NCBI GenBank assembly: GCA_001775555.1
Contig: MEXE01000013.1
Coordinates: forward strand, 1-20,620
DNA from: Candidatus Amesbacteria bacterium RBG_19FT_COMBO_48_16
GTDB taxonomy: Bacteria > Patescibacteriota > Microgenomatia > CAZETR01 > Amesbacteraceae
Direction of reading: 5' to 3'
DNA length: 20,620 nucleotides
The notes beneath the pieces are model-generated. The model saw only the letters and a list, made by a program, of their open reading frames with translations, made no database searches and was not told the origin of the DNA. The position numbers were made by a program, and so were the translations under genes. Shown here one piece after another: positions 1-7,600 of this stretch (position 1 is its first letter; every line of letters begins with the position of its first letter).

Positions 1-3
1 AAA

Positions 4-25
4 GCCCTTCGACTACGCTCAGGGC
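4..25. repeat. short GC-rich inverted repeat at the window edge
   Basis: The arms GCCCT (4-8) and AGGGC (21-25) flank a 12-base centre. From memory, the core CCCTTCGACTACGCTCAGGG resembles a palindromic repeat widespread in environmental bacterial genomes; I cannot verify copy number from one window. Its right arm shares bases 23-25 with the left arm of the hairpin that follows, so the two foldings exclude each other. Confidence 0.4.
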
Positions 26-75
26 CCTTGTGAGTAACTGATTTAACGTAATCGGTTATTTGCGAGGGCCTTTTT
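23..75 (+). terminator. long hairpin plus U-tract covering the next gene's ribosome binding site
   Basis: Bases 23-43 pair with 50-70 over 21 consecutive positions, with several G-U wobbles and no mismatch. The loop is 6 bases (44-49), and TTTTT follows at 71-75, the classic layout of an intrinsic terminator on the + strand. The 3' arm also contains GAGGG (64-68), the only Shine-Dalgarno candidate for the ATG at 78. The hairpin could end transcription of a gene to the left, attenuate the downstream operon, or hide its ribosome binding site. The sequence alone cannot decide. Confidence 0.65.
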
Positions 76-77
76 AT

Positions 78-827
78 ATGGCAAAAAAAATAAAAGTAGA
101 TTTGAGAGAGTTTTCTAATCTGGTTTTGTTGGGCCAGAAAGATTTGGTGGTTGAAGATGGCGTGGTGATTTATTCTCCGGTTTGTCCCGACTATCATTTT
201 GAGGAAATTAAGAACCTCTTTGGCCAATCGGAAAGAGTGCACGATTTTGACGGGTTGGGGGAGGGAAAAGGAATTGTGTATGAGAAGTTAATTACCCAAA
301 CTAATGGTCTTTTGAGGCGTTTGGAGGAACTTAAAGTCGAATATAGGCATCTGTTACTGGTGGCGGATGTGGAAGGGACTGATAAGGTAATTCTTAATAA
401 ACTAAGAATTACCAAGGATGAGTTTATACGGAGGTGCAGGAAGACTTGCAGAGAGATTAACCGAGACTTGAAAAGAAGGAAACTGCTAAATTCTAGGTGC
501 GAGTTGATGGGAAAATTTTTTGAGGAAGAAGGATACGACTTTTACGGAAAAATTGAGGAGATTGCTAAAAAGTCGGATGCAAGTTCCGGGCTGTTGAGAG
601 GAGTGCGGGAGGTGCGTTTGCCCTTGCACCGGTTTTGGTTTGGATTAGCTAATGAGCAATCTTATGAGAGGTCAATCCGGGAGGCCGCGATGTACGCGAG
701 TTTCGGGCACTGTTCTAAAATTTCGGACGGGATCATCTTGTGCGCTGATTCCGAGGTCCTTTCTGGCTGTTACAACCTGCTTAAAAAGAAAAAAACACCA
801 GCTATTTATCTAAAAGGGAGTTATTAA
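78..827 (+). CDS. uncharacterised protein, distant paralogue of the next gene (aminoacyl-tRNA operon)
   Basis: I do not recognise the 249-residue product. Start: ATG 78, 9 bases after GAGGG (64-68); an in-frame TTG at 60 would lie inside the hairpin and is less likely. Visible features: an early strand ending in SPVCPDY, a Gly-rich DGLGEGKG segment, a strand reading LLLVADVE, then a long basic helix (FIRRCRKTCREINRDLKRR) and a C-terminal segment reading YASFGHC...CADSEVLSG. The same landmarks occur in the same order in the next gene (PTCLDY, IGDGLSG, MLVSDVE, basic helix, YIALGAAC...VDATAPEV), so the two are probably paralogues. No signal peptide or membrane segment is visible. It lies 1 base from the next gene and shares its operon with the TrpRS fusion. 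The strand-helix-strand plus arginine-rich helix order recalls cyclodipeptide synthases (class Ic synthetase-like fold), but their Ser and Glu active-site signatures are not clearly present. I hold that only as a fold hypothesis. Confidence 0.8.
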   Translation: MAKKIKVDLREFSNLVLLGQKDLVVEDGVVIYSPVCPDYHFEEIKNLFGQSERVHDFDGLGEGKGIVYEKLITQTNGLLRRLEELKVEYRHLLLVADVEGTDKVILNKLRITKDEFIRRCRKTCREINRDLKRRKLLNSRCELMGKFFEEEGYDFYGKIEEIAKKSDASSGLLRGVREVRLPLHRFWFGLANEQSYERSIREAAMYASFGHCSKISDGIILCADSEVLSGCYNLLKKKKTPAIYLKGSY

Positions 828-828
828 T

Positions 829-1767
829 ATGAATGCGATTGAAGCGGAAAAGAATGAAAGAAAGCGGATGGCTGCCGATTTTGGTCCCAAGGAAAGGAAA
901 GTCCGTTCCCACATGGCTTATCGATCAAATTCGGGGGGGGTAACTGTGAATATCGACAAAGGAATAGAAATACTAAAGAGACTGTACAGGTTAGGATTGG
1001 AAGAGAGAGACATTTTACTTCCTGTGGCCGCAAACGAAATGGGGGCGCTAGCTAATATGTTAGTAACCGGCTTAAGATGTGTAATACCTACTTGCCTTGA
1101 TTACTCTTATAGGCAAAAGGGGGGAAAGAAGACCTATACTTTTGAGGAAATCGGGGATGGATTGAGCGGAAATTCTAAGACGTTGATAAGCAAAGCCCCA
1201 ATATTGCTTGGGGCAGTTTCAGAGGCGGGGGGAACTGTGGCGGGTTTTGAAATGCTGGTTTCAGACGTAGAAGCGAAAGATGAAATTTACCAGCTGATGT
1301 CTGGGCTGAATGAGAGACAGATTAGATTACGGGCGGAGGGGACTAGACGAAAAATTGAGAGAGATGTACAAGAGAGAGGGCTAGGTCTGATGACAGTGGG
1401 GTTAATGGAAAGCTTTGTCGAGATTGAGGACGAAGAATTTGGAAGAACGCAAATGACGCAAGTGGGAGGAACGACGAAAACTAGCATTGGGGCCAGTCGG
1501 AGTACTTTGTACCAGACAATGTTTGAGAGAAGTAAAAAAAGAGGACTGATCGAAAAAGATGGATCTCGTTACAGGCGGTTCCATAATTTCATGATTGATA
1601 GGGTCGAAGCGGATTTACGGAGATATATCGCGCTGGGGGCAGCTTGCAGGAAACGAGGGGTGGCAGTTGTGGATGCGACGGCGCCGGAAGTAGCAAAATA
1701 TTATAATGTGGCAGCAGACAAATACCCGGTTACGCCTTATATTAGGATAGTAGATAACTATGAGTGA
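829..1767 (+). CDS. uncharacterised protein, paralogue of the preceding gene
   Basis: This is a 312-residue product of unknown function. ATG 829 follows GGGAG (816-820) by 8 bases, a good ribosome binding site. Landmarks shared with the upstream protein are PTCLDY (upstream PVCPDY), IGDGLSG, MLVSDVE followed by a charged helix, LMESF (upstream LMGKF), and the C-terminal YIALGAAC...VVDATAPEVAKYYN. It has about 50 extra N-terminal residues, including a VTVNIDKGIEILKRLYRLG strand-helix, and a Gly/Thr/Ser-rich loop (VGGTTKTSIGASRSTLY) in the second half that could be a flexible or nucleotide-contacting loop. Its last 8 bases overlap the TrpRS fusion (ATGAGTGA), so the two are translationally coupled. 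No membrane segment. The context suggests a function with tRNA or aminoacyl-tRNA, and perhaps a heteromer with the upstream protein; both are inference. Confidence 0.85.
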   Translation: MNAIEAEKNERKRMAADFGPKERKVRSHMAYRSNSGGVTVNIDKGIEILKRLYRLGLEERDILLPVAANEMGALANMLVTGLRCVIPTCLDYSYRQKGGKKTYTFEEIGDGLSGNSKTLISKAPILLGAVSEAGGTVAGFEMLVSDVEAKDEIYQLMSGLNERQIRLRAEGTRRKIERDVQERGLGLMTVGLMESFVEIEDEEFGRTQMTQVGGTTKTSIGASRSTLYQTMFERSKKRGLIEKDGSRYRRFHNFMIDRVEADLRRYIALGAACRKRGVAVVDATAPEVAKYYNVAADKYPVTPYIRIVDNYE

Positions 1768-3928
1768 TATAACAGACTACTTAATAGGGTTGAATAAGTT
1801 GGGCATAAGACACGAGGTTTTGGAACATCCGGAGCTGAAGGAGGCAACGGATGTGCAAGCTTATTTTGGTGACGATTTATCGGGGAGTTGCCCGACTTTG
1901 ATTATGAAGGCGGGAGATAAATTTATAGCTTTGGTAAAAAGGGGAGATGTGAGGCTTGATTCCGCTAAGCTGAAAAAGGTGCTGGGGGCGACCAGTCTGA
2001 GGATGGCTAATGCGGAAGAATTTGAGGGGTCGACGGGGGTGCCGGTAGGAGCGGCGCGGGTTTACAACCCCGGACTGCTGACACTGCTGGATAAAAGTGT
2101 GTTTGAGAGGGAATTTTTAAACGGGGGTTCTGGGAGTTTTACAGTAACAGTAAAATACAAAACTGAGGACTTGAAAAAAATTCCAGGGGTAATAGAGGTA
2201 GATGCAACTGAACGGGAAAATATGAAGATATTTATTGCCAAACAAGTTAAAAAAAAGTTTCTGGATTTGGATGTGGTAATTTTGGCTGTTAATAACATTC
2301 GGGTAAATAAGGATGAAGTTTTGACGAATGAAAGGACAGCTCCATTAGTAGCAAAGATGGGTAACGACACTTTTTTTGAAAACCCAGTGTTTAAGGCGTT
2401 TAATAGGTTTTGTGAAAGTTTAAGTTCAAGAAATAAAAAGGATTTTCCTTCGGTAGAGAATCTTTATAGGAGGTTTGAGAAAAGAGGAAAGTTTCCCCGG
2501 GTGAATAATATTGTGGATATTGTTAACTTGGTAGCACTGGAGTCCTTTATTCCTTTGGGGGTATTTGATTTGGATCAAATAAAAGGAGATATGATGATGA
2601 GATATTCTAAACCAGGTGAGGAGTTTAGGTCGCTAGGTGGGGATATTGAATATTTGCCTGCAGGATTATTGGTAATTTCGGATGAGGAAAAAATTCTAAA
2701 CTTGTTTCCTTTTCAGGATTCGATATATCCAAACATTACTAAAAGAACTAAAAATATTGTGATTTTGGGAGATGTGGTTGAGGGAATAGATATCGAAGAT
2801 ACTAAAAAGGCAGTAACTAAGGCAGGTAATTTAGTTATGGAATTGGCAGGAGGTAAAAAAGGTAATTTGGAAACCTCGGAGGTAAGAGAAGATGATTTGA
2901 AAGTGCAGATGATCACAAAGGTTAAGCAAGGTGAGAAGAAAAGGATATTTGCCGGGATGAGGCCGACGGGGAGATTGCATCTGGGTAACTACTTGGGATC
3001 GGCCAAGGGTATGCTGGAATTACAAAATAATCCCGATTATGAGACGACCTATATGGTGGTGGACTTGCACGGAATTACTACTCCGTATGATAGGAGCACT
3101 TACCAGCAAAGCATCCGGGAAGTACTGCTGGATTATCTGGCGATCGGACTGGATCCGGACAAGTCCGTTTTAACAGTACAATCGCTGGTGCCGGAACATA
3201 TCGAGCTGGCATATTTACTATCGACGGTGACTACTATTGCCAAGATGAGCCATCTACCGACTTACAAAGAAAAGGTAAAACAATTTCCCGAGCATAATAC
3301 AGTGGCTCTATTAAATTATCCGATTCTCATGGCCGCAGATATTTTGATTTACAAAGCGGAATTAGTACCGGTGGGAGTGGACCAGGAGCCGCATTTGGAG
3401 GTGGCGCGGGAGATTGCCCGGAGGATGAATGCGGATTACGGGACGGATTTTCCCGAGCCGCAGAGGTTTGCCACCAAGGGTGAATATGTGCCTAGCTTGT
3501 TGGGAGAGGGAAAGATGAGTAAGTCGGTGGAGGGGTCTTATATTTCGCTGACGGATGATTTGCAGATGATCATGGGGAAACTGGCTAAAGCGCCGACGGA
3601 TGCTGGGGGGCCGGGAGAGGTTCCAAAAACAGGACCTGTGGCTAACCTCTTTAAATTTGTAGAGTTATTTGTCCCGAACCGGCTGGAATATTACGCGGGG
3701 ATGTACGGCCGGGGGAAACTCCGCTATGTGGAGATGAAGGAGGAGCTGGCGCGGGCGATTTACGAGGAAATCAAGCCGATTCAAGAGAAGAGAAATGAAA
3801 TAGAGAGAAGAGATAGAGAAGAGAATTATGTGATCCGAGTGATTGAAGAGGGGGCAAAGAGAGCGAGAGCAGTGGCGGCGGAAACTGTGGCAGAGGTTAA
3901 GAAGAAGATGGGGTTGTTGATTAGTTAG
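1760..3928 (+). CDS. trpS: YbaK/ProX deacylase - B3/B4 domain - tryptophanyl-tRNA synthetase fusion
   Basis: This 722-residue protein has three domains. Residues 1 to about 150 are a YbaK/ProX-type aminoacyl-tRNA deacylase (PTLIMKAGDKFIALVKRGD with Lys50 at the conserved-lysine position, then STGVPVGAAR). Residues about 155-370 match the B3/B4 domain of PheRS beta and free-standing editing proteins (FPSVENLYRRF, VNNIVDIVNLVALES, IPLGVFDLDQI, TKRTKNIVIL). Residues about 394-722 are a full class Ic TrpRS: HIGH-type motif TGRLHLGNY (His407), KMSKS 585-589, and the GVDQEPHLE segment. The synthetase attaches Trp to tRNA-Trp in the cytoplasm; the two added domains belong to families that hydrolyse mischarged tRNAs or bind tRNA. 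A bacterial TrpRS is normally only about 330 residues. The start overlaps the previous gene by 8 bases, and the 3' end overlaps convergent doc by 8. Hand counts give about 34% G+C in 2701-2880 against about 57% in 3361-3540. The domain calls are secure; the joint function is inferred. Confidence 0.95.
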   Translation: MSDITDYLIGLNKLGIRHEVLEHPELKEATDVQAYFGDDLSGSCPTLIMKAGDKFIALVKRGDVRLDSAKLKKVLGATSLRMANAEEFEGSTGVPVGAARVYNPGLLTLLDKSVFEREFLNGGSGSFTVTVKYKTEDLKKIPGVIEVDATERENMKIFIAKQVKKKFLDLDVVILAVNNIRVNKDEVLTNERTAPLVAKMGNDTFFENPVFKAFNRFCESLSSRNKKDFPSVENLYRRFEKRGKFPRVNNIVDIVNLVALESFIPLGVFDLDQIKGDMMMRYSKPGEEFRSLGGDIEYLPAGLLVISDEEKILNLFPFQDSIYPNITKRTKNIVILGDVVEGIDIEDTKKAVTKAGNLVMELAGGKKGNLETSEVREDDLKVQMITKVKQGEKKRIFAGMRPTGRLHLGNYLGSAKGMLELQNNPDYETTYMVVDLHGITTPYDRSTYQQSIREVLLDYLAIGLDPDKSVLTVQSLVPEHIELAYLLSTVTTIAKMSHLPTYKEKVKQFPEHNTVALLNYPILMAADILIYKAELVPVGVDQEPHLEVAREIARRMNADYGTDFPEPQRFATKGEYVPSLLGEGKMSKSVEGSYISLTDDLQMIMGKLAKAPTDAGGPGEVPKTGPVANLFKFVELFVPNRLEYYAGMYGRGKLRYVEMKEELARAIYEEIKPIQEKRNEIERRDREENYVIRVIEEGAKRARAVAAETVAEVKKKMGLLIS

Positions 3929-4313
3929 AGAGGGTACAATGGGATTTAAGCCAGGAGGCGATGAATTTAATGTCCGGTTTTTGGTTGTCTACCAGAAGCA
4001 TAAATTCAACGGCCTGAGATTTGGTAGTTTTCAGGTGATAGCGGTTGTCCCAAAGGAATTTGTGGGTGGTGGCCCAAGCAGTGCGTTTGTTGCCATCGGT
4101 AAATGGGTGGTTAAGACAAAGTGATTGGAGAAGTGAGGCGGCTTTGAGAAAAACCGTGGGGTAGAGGTCTTTGCCGGAGAATGTGGCTTTTGGTCTTTCG
4201 ACGGCGGAATGAAGTAGAGCGAAGTCGCGAACTGAAGCTTTTGTTCCGGCGCGGGTGATTATTCGTTCGTGGATTTTGTAAACTTCCTCGATGTCAACGG
4301 TCTGCCAGTTCAT
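3921..4313 (-). CDS. doc: Doc-type toxin (death-on-curing, Fic fold)
   Basis: The 130-residue product is a full-length Doc. It has the Fic-family loop HPFTDGNKR at 69-77 in the Doc form (HxFxDANKR/HxFxDGNKR), preceded by VRDFALLHSAVERPKATFSGKDLYP, typical of Doc N-termini. Doc of phage P1 phosphorylates elongation factor Tu and halts translation; this activity is inferred from the family. The start ATG (complement of 4311-4313) follows GGAG (complement of 4323-4326) by 9 bases, and this ribosome binding site lies inside the antitoxin gene. The gene overlaps the antitoxin by 20 bases and the trpS fusion tail by 8 bases. The long open frame on the + strand here is only its antisense shadow. Confidence 0.93.
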   Translation of the reverse strand: MNWQTVDIEEVYKIHERIITRAGTKASVRDFALLHSAVERPKATFSGKDLYPTVFLKAASLLQSLCLNHPFTDGNKRTAWATTHKFLWDNRYHLKTTKSQAVEFMLLVDNQKPDIKFIASWLKSHCTLSN

Positions 4314-4542
4314 CTAAAATTTCTCCGTTTTCATCAATAAAGGTTTTGAACCACTTTTCGAAATCCGCTTGGGATTTGACGGCCTTTGTTTTTGGGGCGG
4401 CTTTTTTAATAATGATGGTGTCGTCTGAAGTTTTTTCAACGGTAACCTTGTCCCCTGTGTGAATTTTGAGATCGGAAAGAAGTTTAGGGGGAATGGAGAC
4501 TACTTTGCTGTTCCCAGCTTGAAATACAGTTTGGATGTTCAT
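4294..4542 (-). CDS. AbrB/MazE-like antitoxin of the Doc toxin
   Basis: The product has 82 residues. Residues 1-48 form a SpoVT/AbrB swapped-hairpin DNA-binding domain (VFQAGNSKVVSIPPKLLSDLKIHTGDKVTVEKT). Residues about 56-82 form an acidic tail (FEKWFKTFIDENGEILDEL), the part that usually wraps the toxin. It probably neutralises Doc by direct binding and represses its own operon. It comes first and overlaps doc by 20 bases, as expected when the antitoxin must be made in excess. No Shine-Dalgarno is visible before the ATG, and the start codon lies within a perfect inverted repeat. Many Doc toxins pair with Phd rather than an AbrB-fold antitoxin, so the partner type is worth noting, though mixed pairs are known. 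Confidence 0.9.
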   Translation of the reverse strand: MNIQTVFQAGNSKVVSIPPKLLSDLKIHTGDKVTVEKTSDDTIIIKKAAPKTKAVKSQADFEKWFKTFIDENGEILDELADR

Positions 4543-4564
4543 GTTATTACAACGTTATAACATG
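4540..4564. promoter_or_regulatory. inverted-repeat operator over the antitoxin start codon
   Basis: CATGTTAT (4540-4547) and ATAACATG (4557-4564) are perfect 8-base inverted repeats around a 9-base spacer that itself contains the palindrome AACGTT. The left arm includes the antitoxin start codon and the right arm includes the proposed -10 box. This fits autoregulation by the AbrB-fold antitoxin or the toxin-antitoxin complex. Confidence 0.7.
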
Positions 4565-4580
4565 AAGGTGGGATTGTCAA
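4554..4580 (-). promoter_or_regulatory. promoter of the antitoxin-doc operon
   Basis: Read on the minus strand, TTGACA (4580-4575, perfect -35) is followed after 15 bases by TATAAC (4559-4554, five of six -10 positions). The predicted transcript start is about 5 bases before the antitoxin ATG at 4542, so the message would be nearly leaderless. The 15-base spacer is short but acceptable. Confidence 0.6.
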
Positions 4581-4619
4581 GAGGATGAGGGCAGAAATAT
4601 TAGGATTGGGGGGAGAAGG

Positions 4620-4648
4620 CTGACAAGAAGGGAAAATAGGAGTAGAAT
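4620..4648 (+). promoter_or_regulatory. promoter of ftsH
   Basis: CTGACA (4620-4625), a 17-base spacer and TAGAAT (4643-4648) make a good housekeeping-type promoter. Transcription would begin near 4655, just before ATG 4658. If so, AGGAG (4638-4642) would lie upstream of the transcript and could not act as a Shine-Dalgarno for this message. The 115 bases between the antitoxin and ftsH hold only this promoter and the antitoxin control region. Confidence 0.5.
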
Positions 4649-4657
4649 TTGGCGGTT

Positions 4658-7600
4658 ATGGCGAGTAGTAAGCCAAGTCAAAATCCAAGTCCGGTCCCGG
4701 GTGAGAAAAAAGAAGAGAAGAAGAATGGGGTAAAGAAGAAGCTGCCAGTGCGGGGGATTTTGGTGCAGATGAGTTTTGACTTTCAGAAAGTGCTGTGGGT
4801 ATTGGTGGTGATTCTGATGCTGATGTCGCTTCTGGAACTATGGAACAGCGGTAAGCAAGCCAGCCAGGAAGTGCAGTTGTCGCAAGCGCTGTCTGATATC
4901 AAAGACGGCAAAGTAGAGAAAGTGGAGGTGTTTTCGGAGCGGTTGAGCCTGAAATACAAAGACAACAAGGATGTGTTTTATTCCCGGAAAGAACCGGGGG
5001 AAAGTTTTACAGAGATATTGGAACGGTCGAAAATCCAGCCCGAGGCGGTGCAGTATGAGATAAAAGACGAGACCCTGGGTCAACTTCTAGCCGCAGTTTT
5101 GCCTAGTATTATCGGGACGGGAGTGGTGCTTTTGGTTTTGCTGTATATGTTCAGGCAGGCACGAGGGGCGCAGGATTCGATTTTTTCATTCGGGCAGAGC
5201 AAGGCGAAACTGTTTGATAAAGGCAAGCAGTCGGTGAAATTTTCGGATGTGGCGGGAGTAGATGAAGCCAAAAAGGAGCTGGAGGAAGTAGTGGACTTTT
5301 TGAAAAACCCCGGCAAGTACCGGGCGGTAGGAGCCCGGACACCCAAGGGGGCTTTGCTGGTGGGGCCTTCGGGGGTGGGGAAGTGTGTGACTGGTGAAAC
5401 GATGATCTGGACTAATAAGGGATTGATGGAAATAAAAGAAGTGCCACATTACTATTATGTCGATTCTTTATCACATCAGGTCTATGGGGCGGGACTAGCG
5501 AGTTTTGATACAGACAAAGTTTTCTCTAAGAATGAGTATGCTTCTCATTGGTACAATCTGGGTGACCAGGAGACTATCAAAATACGGCTGGCACAGGGAT
5601 TTAATCTTGAGGGAACTCCGGAGCATCCAATAGTGGTGATGGCAGGTGATGGGAGACTGCGCTTTAGAAAGTTACGGGATATAAGACGGGGGGATTATGC
5701 GGTGTTGCAATTTGGCAGAGGGATGTTTGGGGATTTACAGATGGTGGATGCAGAAACAGCTTATTTGATGGGACTACTAACGGGAGATGGAAATATGAGC
5801 CATGCTAGTAGGGTTGGATTGACCAATGTCGATCCGGAGATAGTTTCATTTTTTGAAAATTATGTGAGGGTAAGATATCCGCAAAATATGATTACAGTGA
5901 GAGAGCAGTCATACTTGGTGTCAAGTTGGCAATTCAAACGATTTCTTTACGAGATGGGAATGTCTTATCTTTTATCTTTTGATAAGAGTGTCCCGGTGAC
6001 GATTTTGCAAGCACCGAGGGAAATTCAGGTGATGTTTTTAAGAGGGCTATTTGATACTGATGCTAGTGTGGAAAAGAGCAGAGCCACAATAGAGTATTCA
6101 ACGGTTAGTGAAAAGATGGCTAAGCAGATACAAATGATGTTATTAAATATGGGGGTGGTGGCTTATTTGAACGTAAAAGGAAAACCTAAAAATGGCTATC
6201 ACCGATCTGTTTATCGTTTGACAATAACCGGAGCTCCGTTTGTAGAATTTAGTAGATTAATTGGATTCGGGCTGACCAGAAAACAAAAACTTCTAGAGGG
6301 GCATGTGATAAAGATGGCGCGAGTAAATACTAATATTGATGTAATTCCTGGAGTTGGAGGAATGGTGGAAGAAGTGTGGCGGATGATTTCTGCTCGTAGG
6401 CTGAGTAATGAAAAGCTATCTAAGACGGTTGATAAAGTGAGAAATAGAAACAGGGTTTCCAGACAGACTCTGGAGGATTTTGTGGAGTGTTCTAGCCAGA
6501 TGAAAATGGAGTTACCCGGCTTGGAGTATTTGAGGAATTTGCTTGAGGCTAAGTTGTTTTTTTCAAAAGTGGTGGATAAGACCGAAGAAAGGAGCGTGGT
6601 TTATGATTTCACCGTACCCAAAACACACAGCTTTTTGGGAAATGGATTTGTGAATCACAATACACTTTTGGCGCGAGCAGTGGCGGGGGAGGCCGGGGTA
6701 CCGTTTTATTCCATGGCAGGTTCGGAATTTATGGAGATGCTGGTAGGAGTAGGCAGTGCCCGGGTGCGGGATTTGTTTGCGACGGCTAAAAAAACCGCGC
6801 CTTCGATAATATTTATAGACGAAATCGATGCCATCGGGAGACAGAGGGGACATGGGCTGATGGGGGGACACGATGAGAGGGAACAAACTCTAAACCAGAT
6901 TTTGGTGGAGATGGACGGGTTTACGCCTAACGATAATTGCGTGGTGCTGGCGGCTACAAACAGGGGGGATCTGCTGGACCCGGCGCTTTTACGCCCAGGA
7001 CGGTTTGACCGGAGAATTGTGGTGGATATGCCGGACATTGAGGGACGGAAAGCGATTTTGGCGATTTATGCCCGGAATAAACCGTTTGAAGCGAAAGTGA
7101 ACTGGGAGGCGGCGGCCCGGCGGACGGTGGGTTTTTCCGGGGCAGATCTGGAGAATATGCTGAACGAGGCGGCTATCGGAGTGGCCCGGGAGAACCGGAA
7201 GACAATAACCATGAAAGACATTGAAGAGGCGGCGACAAAAGTGAAACTGGGGCCGCAAAAAAAGCGGCTGCAGAGTGAGGAAGACAGGAAAATGACGGCG
7301 TATCATGAAGTAGGGCACGCGATTGTAACCTGGGCGCAACCGGGGATGGACCCGGTACACCGGATTTCCATCGTGTCCCGGGGGATGACTTTGGGGCATA
7401 CGCTGATTCCACCGACTGCTGACCGAGTGCATGAGACGAAGAAGAGGCTGGTAGCGCAAATTGCGACGATGCTGGGAGGCCGGGCGGCGGAAGAAATGGT
7501 GTTTTCCGAAGTAACGACGGGGGCGGCTAATGATATTGATAAGGTGACCAAAGTGGCCCGGGATATGGTGACGGAGTATGGGATGAGCGAATTGGGGCCG

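Noticed and set aside
3939..4124. Small + strand open frame over doc
   Set aside because: It is antisense to the conserved Doc motif region and has no ribosome binding site or recognisable product.
5080..7551. Many minus-strand open frames across ftsH
   Set aside because: They mirror the G-rich codons of ftsH and have Pro/Ser-rich, low-complexity products with no conserved motif.
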